From NCBI GenBank assembly GCA_964016985.1, contig OZ024821.1, positions 16,231,211-16,295,210 on the forward strand: a stretch of DNA of 64,000 bases. The letters are read 5' to 3'. The first letter of the stretch is position 1; every line of letters starts with the position of its first letter. The notes beneath the pieces were generated by a model that searched no databases, was not told where the DNA came from, and saw nothing but the letters and a program-made list of their open reading frames with translations. The stretch is from Anodontia alba (taxonomy: Eukaryota > Mollusca > Bivalvia > Lucinida > Lucinidae). The position numbers and the translations under genes were made by a program. Shown here in pieces: positions 22,127 through 33,241 of the stretch.

Positions 22127-22704
22127 TTAATATTATTCGATTAAACGTGCTTTTATTTGATACAATTGGAGCTGAATTATGTTTTATAATTGATAAAGTA
22201 CAGTTCATAAGCTAGTAACTAATATAACAGAGTTTGATACAATTTACATGATTGCAATCAACGTATTTGCAGAAGTGTTTGTGTCATGACGTGTTTTCTA
22301 TGGATAAATTCATTTATCGTATTTGCCCTAAATGTTCAGACAGCTCTCATCTTACCGTGCTAATTGCAAATTTGAACAAATCCATTTGACTGTCTGGTTC
22401 TTAACAGAACCGATTGATTGGTGCACTTTCAGACATCTCGTCACTTTCTTCTTTGGATATATTGTAGTGCCGTCGAAGTCACTTGAACGTTCGCTGAGCA
22501 TTTAGAATTTTAGATTGGAAATAACAACTTTCAACTGAACAACTGTTTCTGTTTTATCAATATTAAAATCAATTTTGTTTTTTAATTTTATTTGTATTAT
22601 AGACAGACGTCTAGCTATAATATTTCATTTTAAAAATAAGTGCATCAGTAATTCACTCGGTAAAGCCATTGATCGAGTGTTTCTTGTTTATATATTTAAC
22701 AGGT

Positions 22705-23180
22705 ATTAAATGAGCCACAACACAAACAACATGCCTTCTGGCATGTGCACACAACAAAGGCTCAAATCAGCCTGCGCATCCGCGCAGCCTGATCTGAGTC
22801 TTTGTTGTCCGCAAGAAAACATTTTGCATCCTTGGCTATCAAAAATGCGCCTCATCACGAAAGCAGACCTATATAATTTTGACCTTCTTAAACCCCACTT
22901 TTATATAGTAAAACGGGGGTTTACAGGGGTAAACATGATCTTTTTCTTATTTCTGCTCAAAAACATAGATTGTGGGTATTCGTTAGAATCGCTTTGGCAA
23001 CGCGGTTCTAACGAGTACACATGTTTTGAGCAGAAATATGAAAAATATCAGAATTTTTCTCTGAACACTTTCAGTTGCTGGTGGCGAAATTTTCATCATA
23101 TTTGAATAGACATGTTTTCGTATTGCATTCGTTGGGCGCACATGTCAAAAGGTATGTTTTCTCACGTTGCATCTCATATA
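22705..23180. mobile_element. CTGCGC-hairpin element carrying a CATYACG-hairpin insertion
   Basis: The left part (22705-22852) has GAGCCACAACAC, CTCAAATCAGCCTGCGCATC and its pairing arm, ending AAAAATGCGCCT. The right part (23127-23180) resumes with GTTGGGCGCACATGTCAAAA and TTTCTCACGTTGCATCTCA, the usual right end of this family. The second internal hairpin is missing, so the insertion came with or followed a deletion. Confidence 0.75.
22853..23126 (+). mobile_element. CATYACG-hairpin MITE, copy 3
   Basis: CATCACGAAAGCAGACC to CATGTTTTCGTATTG. The right arm of the palindrome has lost about 10 bases (GAGTACACATGTTTTGAGCA). It sits inside the CTGCGC-hairpin element. A 131-codon frame through it is an artefact of the hairpin. 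Confidence 0.88.
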
Positions 23181-23204
23181 TATAGTTTTCTTGTTTCACG
23201 ATAA

Positions 23205-23642
23205 AACTCCTGTAAACATACATTTTCATGACAATAAGAAACTTTCCCTAAACCATTGGTATTCCCTAAATATTTTCTTGAGCTATGGGAAGAATTTCCA
23301 TTACGAAAACACGCCTATTCAAATAGATACAAAATTTCGCCTCAAAAAACTGTAAGTTTTCAGATAAAAAAAAAAACTCATATTTTTTCATAATTCTGCT
23401 CAAGACATAGATTGTGGGTACTCGTTAGAACCGCCTCGCCGAGGCGGTTTTAATGAGTACCCACAATCTATGTTTTGAGCAGAAATAAGAAAAATAATGT
23501 ATACCCCTGTGAACCCCAGTTTTACTATATAAAAGTGGGGTTTAAGGGGGTCTAAATTATATAGGTATATTTTTGTGATGGTAGGGATTGGAAAACGAGT
23601 TCGGATCAGCAACGGTGAACGAGCCATCGGTGGTCGAATCAT
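23205..23642. mobile_element. Pogo-like CAGTCGAACCTC MITE, left-truncated, with insertion
   Basis: Bases 23205-23299 (AAACATACATTTTCATGACA, TCTTGAGCTATGGGAAGAAT) and 23581-23642 (GTAGGGATTGGAAAACGAG, GTGAACGAGCCATCGGTGG) are contiguous in the intact copy at 62430-62787. The two halves are split exactly by a CATYACG-hairpin element. Confidence 0.78.
23300..23580 (-). mobile_element. CATYACG-hairpin MITE, copy 4
   Basis: CATTACGAAAACACGCC to GTATATTTTTGTGATG. The palindrome is intact except one arm change (GGTTTTAATGAG). The host element shows the empty site AGAATTTC/GTAGGG with no duplicated bases at either side. Confidence 0.92.
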
Positions 23643-24271
23643 TGAATCGTGTTATCAATTCAAGTCTGAGTGAATTCGGGAGTTCTCGCTGTGGGTTACA
23701 TATATCGACATGTACACCGGCACTTATTATTTCGTCGCTTCAACCGCTGTTGAGTTAAATGACAGGTAGATAAAGAAACTAAGATATTTGTTTCTGGTTG
23801 GTTATTGTCAAATATTCAGAACACGTTGTGGAAAAAAGTATTCTACTGACGTTATCATAGTCAGGCAAAACATTTCTTATTCCAGTTTGGTCATGGATTG
23901 TTCTTGCTTTCTGCCGAAACCTGGGCGACGAACTTGTCGTTGTTAGCTGATAAAATGTAGATATCTATTACTCGATATAAAAGTATCACATAGATCATAA
24001 TTTACATTCAAAATAAACAAAATTAAGTCAATAGAAACCAGTCACTAGCAATTTCCCGAAAGTCCGAGACTCCATTTATTTACAGTAAAACCGGTTTCAG
24101 TGACGAATCAGAGATTGTTCGTGTAAATAAATCACAATGGTCCCTGTTTGCTGACTATTGACCGGACATTACGATTACAAGTCTGCAAAGACAGGCTGGC
24201 TAACGTACATGTAAACCAAATAATCCGGTCTCCAGGTATTTCGTCCAATTTACGTCTCTACAAACTCTCAA

Positions 24272-24550
24272 CATCACGAAAACATGCCTATATAATTTTG
24301 ACCCCCTTAAACTCCACTTTTATATAGCAGAACTGGGGTTTACTAGGGTATACATTAATTTTCTTATTTCTGCTTAAAAACATACATTGTGGGTACTCGT
24401 TAGAACCGCCTCGTCGAGGCGGTTCTAACGAGTACCACAATCTATGTTTTAGCAGAAATATGAAAATATCAGATTTTTTATCTGGATTTTTTCAGTTTTG
24501 TTTTTAGGTGAAATTTTGTATATATTTGAATAGGCGTGTTTTCGTAATGA
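24272..24550 (+). mobile_element. CATYACG-hairpin MITE, copy 5
   Basis: CATCACGAAAACATGCC to GGCGTGTTTTCGTAATG. The palindrome is full, with loop CGTCG and a single missing G in the right arm. The preceding stretch 23645-24271 shows no recognised feature. Confidence 0.92.
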
Positions 24551-24585
24551 CATATTTAAGAGGCATTCGGTGGGTTTCAAAGCAA

Positions 24586-26515
24586 CGGCTCTAGTCATGA
24601 GTCATTTCCTTGAAACGCACGTACTTTATACAGTGTCCGTGTACGATGCTTTTAAATCCAATTTTCACAAGAAGCTCATGGGCCACAATTCGCTCACCTG
24701 ATAAAAAACAGCTATTGCATATCTGCAAATGCCATGCAGCTTCTTCAAGTATTGCCACAGCAACTAGGACAAAACTTTGACCGTACCGTAAAATGGCCAA
24801 GGGTCATCCTAGTATCATCATTTGAACAAACTTAGTAGACTTTGAGTCCCAGATGATGCTTATGACAAGGTTCAGCCTCAAAGCTTTCTTAGTGCTGGAG
24901 AAGAAGCGTTTTACCAATTTGGGCATGGTTGCTATCTTGTTCAATGGCGCGGAACCATTTGACCAAATTGTCAGCATCTTTACGACAGACGGCCTCATGT
25001 GAAATCTTTTGAAAATTGTTCAAAAGGTATCAGAGAAGAAGACGCTTAATGCTTTCATGATTATATACATGTATATAACTTAGGGACAAGGGGTAACCCA
25101 CAAAATGTTGATGGAAGCTAAACAATTTTACTTCTTTAATTATATATTGTAATATTCAGCCATAAGTCTTCAGTACATATTGAGAAAATAATTTTTCACC
25201 ATTTACCCCAAACAAATGTATGGGGGAGCTAATTTGACTTTGCCGTCAAAAGTTTAAGGTCAACCTACGACCATCATTTGAACAAACTTTGTACACCTTG
25301 AGTCCCCGATGCTTCTTCCCAAGATTCAGCCTCAAAGCTTTCTTGGTTCTAGAGAAGAAGACTTGTAGGATGGACCCGGCAGCTACGTTGTTCAGTGGCC
25401 CGGAACCATTCGAACAAATTGCCAATACTTTCTCAACAGAAGGCCCCATGTAAAATCTGTTGAAAAATTACTCAAGGAGTTTCAGAGAAGAAGATATTAA
25501 AACTTTACACAAATTTATACATGTATATAGCCTAGGGGCAAGGACAGATAACCCCCAGGGGACAGAATATTGCTTGTAACTAAAAAGTGTTACTTGTTTA
25601 GTCATACATTGTAAGTTTCAGCCATTAGTCTTTAATACATTTTGAGAAAATGACTTTTCAACCTTTTCTCCATATAAATGAAAAGGGACACAAATTCGAC
25701 CTTGCTGTAAAAAAGTCAAAGGTCAACCTACGGTCATCATTTGGACAAACTTAGTAAACCTTGAGTCTCTAATGCTAAATACCAAGATTCAGCTTTCTTG
25801 GTTCTAGAGAAAAAGATTTTAAGTGTTTATACCATATATGGGCATGGCAGTCATCTTATTCAATTGCCCGGAACCATTCTAATAAATTGTCAATAATCTT
25901 TTGACAGAAAGCCCCTGTTAAATGTGGAGAAAATTGTTTAAGCGGTTTCAAAGAAGATGCTTACATTGGAGAATTTTATACATGTATATAGCCAAGGGGC
26001 AAGGGCAGATAATCCCCAGAGGACAAAATTTTGATTTGACTAAAAATATTTACTACTTTATTCATACATTGTAAGTAGTCTTTCATACATTGTGAGAAAA
26101 TTTCTTTTCAACATTTTCCCCATATAAATGTATAGGGACGCAAATTTGACCTTGTCCTAGAAAGATCAAATGTCAACCTACAGAGACCATTTGAACAAAC
26201 TTGGTAGTTCTTGAGTCTTCAAGGCGTTAAACTAAGATTCAGCCATAAGCTTTCTTGGTTCTGGAGAAAAAAGTTTTTTAAGCTTTTTTACCAAATATTG
26301 GCATGGCAGTATCTTGATCAATGGACCGTGACTATTTAAACAAATTTTTAATCTCCCTTTAACAGAAGGTTCTACATGAAGTTTGAAGAAAATTGGCCCA
26401 GAGGTTTCAGAAGAGGAATCGGTCAAAGGTGTGTATGGACGGACGACGGACGGCAAATGATTACAATAGCTCATCTTGAGCCATTTGGCTCAGGCAAGCT
26501 ATAAAGCTATGTAAA
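24586..26515 (+). mobile_element. Tandem-core element, copy 3
   Basis: The left terminus is ATGGGCCACAATTCGCTCAC then CTGATAA. The interior is four diverged units of about 450-460 bp; the block AAGATTCAGCCTCAAAGCTT recurs near 24870, 25320, 25785 and 26233. Each unit also has GGTCAACCTACGACCATC, CGGAACCATT, AGAAGGCCCCATGT and TATACATGTATATAGCC. The right end has ATGGACGGACGACGGACGG, then a hairpin AGCTCATCTTGAGCC/GGCTCAGGCAAGCT. The termini therefore carry CTCACCTGA-like inverted motifs. No protein is present. Confidence 0.75.
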
Positions 26516-26699
26516 GCCGCAACGTGCAAAAATCTACCATACCACATTACACACATTATTTGAGTAAAAACGTGCGGTTGAGTATAACCGTGTGTGATTT
26601 AAAACTTTGGCCGGCAAAATAGCTAAACGTGTACAGAAAAGTGCTGAAACTAGAGCAAGTGCCCAGAGGGTCATGAATACCACCGGCCGACGCTATTTC

Positions 26700-27560
26700 T
26701 TAATTATAAAATATTTTAAGTCAATGACAATGACATTAGACAAAATCAATAGACCATGAAATATAGGTCACTAACGCACAAATAGTTTACAAGGTCAGTC
26801 TCTGATCGACACTAATCTATCACCCCAAGCACAACTTTTCTTGAGTAAAACGTCTTCAAGACATGAAGCAAAATTGCTGGACCATAAAATATAGGTCACT
26901 GACCTACATATACATGAGATGTTAATCTGATGTGTAACATTGATTCATTAAACCAACTATGATGTTAATCCATTAAATAATCTAGAAGCTATTAAGCAAA
27001 ATCACTAGACCATGAAATATAGATCAAGCGGATTTATATTTAGTTTGAGGTCAAAGTTTGGGTCACACTGTGTCATTATATGTAAATATGACACTTAGGT
27101 ATCAAAACGTGGGAGATATAAGACAAAATCATAAGGATATGAAATATAGATCAAGTAATCCCTCACTATGATAGTCATACATCAAATTGTCTTCAAGATG
27201 TAACATAAAATCACTGAACCATCAAATATAGATCACAGTGGCCTAATTTACTTTAAGGTCAACTATCGGATCATTCTGATTCATAATACGAAATAATAAT
27301 GTTCATACATCAAATAACATTCAAGATATGAGGAAAAATCACTGGATCATGAAATATAGGTCAAGGTGACCTTCATTTTTATGATGTCAATTGTGGTGTC
27401 AAACAGAATCAATGTCCAAAGTGTCACATTAATACATTAAATAGTCATCAAAATATTAGGAAAAAGCGCTGAAGCATGAAACTAAGGTCACAATGAATTT
27501 GACCTTATCACACTGAAATTTGACATGATAAACATGTCTGATGCCCATCCTTCTTTATTA
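26700..27560 (+). repeat. Diverged 80-135 bp tandem units (ATGAAATATAGGTCA)
   Basis: About seven units each contain AAGATATGAAGCAAAATCAC-like sequence, then ACCATGAAATATAGGTCA (positions near 26757, 26883, 27010, 27138, 27218, 27340 and 27475). These form the core of an element whose end is the tail at 27560-27899. Confidence 0.75.
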
Positions 27561-27899
27561 AGAACGTGTTTGTATAAACAAGCTGCAATATACTACTTTA
27601 TTTAGGCGTCTTAGATTTTGACCCCTAGCCCCGCCCTGAGGCGGGACCCAGGGATCCATAGATGTGGAATGGAAAAAACATCCAAGGTACCCCAATACCA
27701 AATATGAATATTTTTTTTTTATCAGTGGCTGCAGAGATATAAGTAATAAAAAATCTCGAAGTAAAACTTGGTTATACGAGTAGCAAGTGATAACGAACGG
27801 AATCACGGACAGATGGACGGAAGGACGTACAGACGAACGGACGGAACCGACGAAAACTTTATACCCATTCGGCATACTTTGTATGCCAGGGGTATAATT
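27560..27899 (+). mobile_element. 3' tail of tandem-core element, GCCAGGGGTATAATTA
   Basis: Contains TTTTGACCCCTAGCCCCGCC, CCCAATACCAAATATGAATA, a GGACGGA-rich stretch and CATACTTTGTATGCCAGGGG then TATAATTA. The last part matches 59698-59727 (CATACTTCGTATGCCAGGGG), which ends a different tandem core. The likely start of the element is near 26516. The 105-codon minus frame here lacks any domain I know. Confidence 0.65.
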
Positions 27900-28157
27900 A
27901 GGAGTTTGGGGCTATATATGTCGCTTAAAAAAAATAAATTGGCAGTTACACATATATTCAGTACTGCACAAAATTATTTCACGTTTTCTTGCGCTAATCT
28001 CTATTTCAGCCGCTCACTGTCTTATTCAACCGCATTCTTTCTCCTGGGATGATCAGCATGGGCATACATGCACGCAGCTCGTTAATCTCATATCAGCCTC
28101 TCCATCGTGCCATGTTTATTCATCAATACATTCTATAGTATCCAATAATTCTAGAGG

Positions 28158-28218
28158 CGGACAACAAGGCCCGGATTAGACTGCGCATGTATAGTCTAAT
28201 CCGGGTCTTAGTTGTCCA
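28158..28218. mobile_element. CTGCGC-hairpin core
   Basis: The near-perfect palindrome GGACAACAAGGCCCGGATTA / GACTGCGCATGTATAGTC / TAATCCGGGTCTTAGTTGTC has an inner arm that differs from most (GGATTAGAC instead of GATCAGAC). Termini were not identified. Confidence 0.7.
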
Positions 28219-28663
28219 CACGTGCAATAAGAACCATTTGCATGCTCTGAATCATACAACTGAAATTAAATTTTAAAATTTTACAGACATTACAATATCT
28301 ATCACTCTGCTTTATTCACTTGAGACTCGTACCATTGATATCTTTATGTCGTTTAAATTAGTTGTTATTACTAAATCGGTAAAATCTTGAACAAACTGGC
28401 TTAGCATCAAAATGCAAAGCTATCAGTGAAATCTTCTCGTTTCGGAATAACAAAATTATTAACTAACTTAAAATATTCAATCTATTCAACGTTCCGCTTG
28501 ATTAACGACTCATCTACAACGAGCAGCTATTACATTTTACTTTTTCCCGTGAAAAATACTAGAATTATTATATCACTAATTTTCATCTGTTGATTAAGCC
28601 TACAAAGTGCTAAACCTTAGAACCTTAGACGTATACGAGACGGGACATGCATTGTCAGAATAT

Positions 28664-28941
28664 CATCACGAAAACATGCCAATATAATTTTGACCCCTTT
28701 AAACCCCACTTTTATATAGTAAAACTGGGGTTTACAGGGGTATACATTATTTTTCTTATTTCTGCTCAAAGCATAGATTGCGGGTACTCGTTAAAACCGC
28801 CTCGTCGAGGCGGTTCTAACGAGTACCCACAATCTATGTTTTGAGCAGAAATATGAAAAATATCTGAATTTTTTATCTGAAAATTTTCATTTTTTGATGG
28901 TAAAATTTTCAGTATATTTGAATAGGCGTGTTTTCGTAAAG
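28664..28941 (+). mobile_element. CATYACG-hairpin MITE, copy 6
   Basis: CATCACGAAAACATGCC to GGCGTGTTTTCGTAAAG. The palindrome is intact with loop CGTCG and one arm difference (GTTAAAACC). Confidence 0.92.
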
Positions 28942-29002
28942 TCACACAGGGTCTACCCAAGGATATATCCATCCGCTTACAGTTTGTTATATATATATAT
29001 AT

Positions 29003-30112
29003 GTAGCATGGGTGAAAATTGCTTTTACCTTGATTTTATTGATTTTAATAGTTTTGTATCAAATGGTTCTGCATGTCATTTGATACTACATATTCTTGTA
29101 TCTTTGATGTTTCTGTGAAGCAATAAAATCAATTGTTTCATATAAAATGTTTATTTTAGAAATACAATATACCTAGTGTGCAGTTACTTCTTTAACAACC
29201 CTTTTTGAACAACCCTTGTATTGATATTGCACTTGTTAAATCCAGTGACTTAATTGCTCAGGTAAACTGATAAAAATACTTGGTATTGAAGCAATTTTCT
29301 TTCAATAAATCTTTGCCTGTAGTTACCTGTATTGGTGAGTGAATTGTGGTAGTAAACTTTTCTTTGGCCAGTTGAAGTGTGAAAATATGTAGGTAGTGAA
29401 AACATAACTGTAATCAGCTGGCAAACTTGTTCATTATTTTGGCTTGTTTCAAAGTGACAATACATGAAAATGTTCTTGACATAATTTTGATTAAAATAGT
29501 TTATTCTATTTTCTGATTTAAAGACCAAGTAAACACAGAGATATTTTGTAAGTATCATATTATTTTATCTAGCAAAAATAAAGTAAATTTCATTATTATT
29601 TTTTTAAGGTTGGAACATTTGAATAACAAAATTTCATACTTGGCAGTAAAACTGAAATTTCGGGGTTTCTACAGTATTTCAACTTCTATGATGACAATAA
29701 ATATATATGCGTTTTTGATTTACTGTTGTTTCGCTGCAGTTTCTTTTATTTCTCTGCTTTTGTGGTCAAAACTTAATAAATTCGGGTGTCGGTATACTTA
29801 ACAAAATTACTAATGTAACTCACCGGAATGTACCTCTGTCTTATGCTTGTTTTACAAATTTTAGCTAACCATCACGATGTCAGGGTGGTGAAGAAGCAGA
29901 TGTAGAGAGTGGTCATAAACCCACAGTTTTTGGTGAGTGTCAGTTTTATTATTTTTGAATTAAAATAAAATGAGAGAAAACAGAGAAAGGTGGATCACAT
30001 CTTTATAATGGAACAGACATGCACATGCATTTCATTTTTTTGTGTTTGAGTATATTTTTGGTATGCTCATGAAGTTCAATCTGCAGTATTTTCATTTTTT
30101 TATTATTTCATG
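29003..30112 (+). repeat. 1110-bp duplicated segment, unit 1
   Basis: Begins GTAGCATGGGTGAAAATTGC directly after a (TA)n run and ends TTTATTATTTCATG. It is repeated at 30213-31322 with only a handful of substitutions that I could find (for example near 29355, 29475, 29790 and 29157), so identity is above 99 percent. Open frames of 102 and 63 codons occur in both copies but have no recognisable domain. Confidence 0.95.
29884..29932 (+). other. Candidate short exon inside the duplicated unit
   Basis: A pyrimidine-rich stretch and CAG precede 49 bases encoding GGEEADVESGHKPTVF in one frame, followed by GTGAGTGT, a good donor site. It is repeated at 31094-31142. It could be a real host exon or chance; no homology could be tested and no other exon was found nearby. 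Confidence 0.25.
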
Positions 30113-30210
30113 TTCTCTGTTTTCTCTCATTTTATTTTAATTCAAAAATAATAAAACTGACACTCACCAAAAACTGTGGGTTTATGACCATTCTCTACAT
30201 CTGCTTCTTC
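30113..30210 (-). repeat. 98-bp inverted copy at the duplication junction
   Basis: The reverse complement of 29890-29987 with one mismatch (GAGAGT versus GAGAAT). It lies between the two 1110-bp units, so that part of unit 1 can fold into a 98-bp stem with a loop of about 125 bases. Confidence 0.95.
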
Positions 30211-30212
30211 TT

Positions 30213-31322
30213 GTAGCATGGGTGAAAATTGCTTTTACCTTGATTTTATTGATTTTAATAGTTTTGTATCAAATGGTTCTGCATGTCATTTGATACTACA
30301 TATTCTTGTATCTTTGATGTTTCTGTGAAGCAATAAAATCAATTGTTTCATATAAAATGTTTATTTCAGAAATACAATATACCTAGTGTGCAGTTACTTC
30401 TTTAACAACCCTTTTTGAACAACCCTTGTATTGATATTGCACTTGTTAAATCCAGTGACTTAATTGCTCAGGTAAACTGATAAAAATACTTGGTATTGAA
30501 GCAATTTTCTTTCAATAAATCTTTGCCTGTAGTTACCTGTATTGGTGAGTGAATTGTGGTAGTAAATTTTCCTTTGGCCAGTTGAAGTGTGAAAATATGT
30601 AGGTAGTGAAAACATAACTGTAATCAGCTGGCAAACTTGTTCATTATTTTGGCTTGTTTCAAAGTGACAATACATGAAAATGTTTTTGACATAATTTTGA
30701 TTAAAATAGTTTATTCTATTTTCTGATTTAAAGACCAAGTAAACACAGAGATATTTTGTAAGTATCATATTATTTTATCTAGCAAAAATAAAGTAAATTT
30801 CATTATTATTTTTTTAAGGTTGGAACATTTGAATAACAAAATTTCATACTTGGCAGTAAAACTGAAATTTCGGGGTTTCTACAGTATTTCAACTTCTATG
30901 ATGACAATAAATATATATGCGTTTTTGATTTACTGTTGTTTCGCTGCAGTTTCTTTTATTTCTCTGCTTTTGTGGTCAAAACTTAATAAATTCGGGTGTT
31001 GGTATACTTAACAAAATTACTAATGTAACTCACCGGAATGTACCTCTGTCTTATGCTTGTTTTACAAATTTTAGCTAACCATCACGATGTCAGGGTGGTG
31101 AAGAAGCAGATGTAGAGAGTGGTCATAAACCCACAGTTTTTGGTGAGTGTCAGTTTTATTATTTTTGAATTAAAATAAAATGAGAGAAAACAGAGAAAGG
31201 TGGATCACATCTTTATAATGGAACAGACATGCACATGCATTTCATTTTTTTGTGTTTGAGTATATTTTTGGTATGCTCATGAAGTTCAATCTGCAGTATT
31301 TTCATTTTTTTATTATTTCATG
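30213..31322 (+). repeat. 1110-bp duplicated segment, unit 2
   Basis: Second copy of the segment at 29003-30112, offset exactly 1210 bases. Beyond 31322 the sequences diverge at once, which sets the duplication edge. Confidence 0.95.
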
Positions 31323-31336
31323 TATTTTATACTGCT

Positions 31337-32314
31337 TTAAATTATTAAGCATACCACTGCAGAGAGAACATTGTTTTCAAAGTTTGTATACTTCACAAAA
31401 TGAATTAGGTCACTTTGTGAAAATAATTTAATATTTTTTTCAGATTTAAATAGCATTGGAAATAAATGTTTCCTTTGCACATTCTCAATAATAATCTGAA
31501 TTTGCTCATGATGCGAACAGGCAAACAGATTATTAATATGCCTTTTTGCTTCATAGTTATTTTCTTTTAATAAATTAGAAGGATAATGTTGCTGGACCTT
31601 ATATAATGATAGCTGATTCATTATATTTGTAGTCCTTATGCATTGTGAGTCAATTGATTATGTTTGACAGGCTCATGTGATATGTTATTTATCATGTTTT
31701 CATATTGTATTTGTAGGCCTGTGTCTATTACCATCCAGAGTTTGGATATATCAATAAAAATGGTGAAAGTGGTATATTTCCATTACTTTTCTTGTGCTTC
31801 ACCGAACTGGTCGGTTATATATCAGAGAAACAAAGATCTTAATCAGACAACGTATCCGTGCAAACTGACCTGGCCGTGTATAACATAAGGACGCTTCTGT
31901 CTAATTGTGCTGATACTGCATCTATTGCTTTTATTTGATGACGTTTGGACGACTGACGAAATATGGTGCAATATATTTTCTATTGCTATCGTGTAAAGTT
32001 TTACAGAATAAAAAGATTAAGCATCTGATCACCAAAATTATGTTTTACATAATTTACATCTATCAGCATTCTTAATGTTTTCTCCATCTAGCAGTTTCCA
32101 CTGGTAATCTGTAATTTCTTGTTCTAAATGCTAATATTACGCTTGCTTCATTAAAATCTACAGCTGTTAGGCAAGGTTCCATTATAAATTTGTCTTTTAA
32201 TAAACAATAATTACCCCCACACCCCGATTCTAGTATGTTTGTAATCATTAAAGATAATTTAGTATTTTCTGGTTGTATTAATTTTGACCTGGCTAGCCAT
32301 TCTAGTAAATGCAC
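31337..32314 (-). pseudogene. C-terminal relic of a non-LTR retrotransposon ORF2 (tentative)
   Basis: The minus strand 32314-32072 encodes LLEWLARSKLIQPENTKLSL, then AFRTRNYRLPVETARWRK. After a frameshift comes DRCKLCK near 32050. The pattern R-T-x-N-x-x-L-P-[IV]-E-x-x-R-W...C-x-L-C matches the region after the reverse transcriptase in many invertebrate LINE ORF2 proteins. A further minus frame at 31621-31337 (94 codons) with NIKLFSQSDLIHFVKYTNFE resembles the usual lysine-rich C-terminus but is less certain. There are stops and frameshifts throughout, and no polymerase domain is next to it. Confidence 0.45.
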
Positions 32315-32545
32315 CTATTTGTAATGGAAACTAGACGAATTCTCCATAAATCGTGTAATTTGGAGTTGAGGTTTTCAGAATCTTTTAAATTTTTGTAGTT
32401 GGACTCGTTTTATTATATCAGGATTTCCAGAGAAACAGGGATCTTAATACGTACAAGCTGACCTAGGCGTGCATGACATAAGGACTCGTTTCTTTTATGC
32501 TATAGTTACTTTATTCTTTCTAATTGTGCCCCTGATACTGCATCT
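31823..32545 (+). repeat. Pair of direct repeats of about 105 bp
   Basis: 31823-31925 and 32430-32545 share AGAGAAACARRGATCTTAAT, GCTGACCT-GGCGTG, CATAAGGAC and TCTAATTGTG...CTGATACTGCATCT. They bracket the LINE relic. Their class is unknown. From 32546 to 33172 nothing is recognised except a TCTACACTAAAATAAAA patch. Confidence 0.65.
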
Positions 32546-33172
32546 GCTTTAACATATTCATCATGGACACAATATGAGGTTTGTGTTGACTATATGAATC
32601 TTTAAGGAATGGATAAACATTCAGGTGTGGCACCTATGTCCAAAATGTTTATATTCCTTCGGAAAAGGGTCTACACTAAAATAAAAAATGTGCTCCAATC
32701 TTTATTTTAAGAGTGGATTCAAGAGGGTCGAATTCTTGTCTGTCTGCGCAGATCCCTTTACAGAAGGGGTAGGCGTGTAGGAAAGCCAGCAGGAAGTCAA
32801 AAAAAAATTGTAAAACATGACGGCAAATCTAACAAGTATATCTAGTCCCCTTAAGACGGCAGGCCTGAGCATACAGTGTTCTTCAGGAGTAGTTTGATCA
32901 GGGTATAGACATTTGCAATTCGCTCGCAACATTTCAGACAGCCCATGGACTACATGCAGTCGAATGCACAGATTCGTGCTAGGCTAAATACAGTAAGGAG
33001 TTCAGGCGTCCGTACATCTAGAAAAGTTACATGATCCAAAAATTAGGTATCTACGATAACTATCGCGTTCACTCTAAGTATATGGACACATTTAACTCAT
33101 CGTCGTATTTGTTCTAAAATTTGAGAATTTCACACACCACATGTTGATGTGTCTTAAAACTGCTGAATAAGT

Positions 33173-33241
33173 GGCAGACAGTGTAGACACTGATCGGACG
33201 CCGCGTATTGCGGCGTCTGATCTAGGTCTACACTGTTTGCC
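33173..33241 (+). mobile_element. GCCGC-hairpin core
   Basis: GGCAGACAGTGTAGACACTG and TAGGTCTACACTGTTTGCC enclose CGGACGCCGC and GCGGCGTCTG. It is preceded by AAAACTGCTGAATAAGTGGC, also seen near 14280, so this subfamily has its own flank. From 33242 to 34539 no feature is recognised; a 112-codon minus frame near 34095 has no domain I know. Confidence 0.75.

Noticed and set aside
22710..23105. 131-codon plus-strand open frame
   Set aside because: It runs through a CTGCGC-hairpin element and a CATYACG element. The same peptide (LYNFDPLKPHFYIVKLGFTG) appears at every copy of the latter, so it is the translation of a non-coding MITE.
29250..30768. Two identical 102-codon minus-strand frames
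   Set aside because: They are conserved only because the 1110-bp segment is duplicated. There is no domain, and identity in the frame is no higher than in the rest of the unit.
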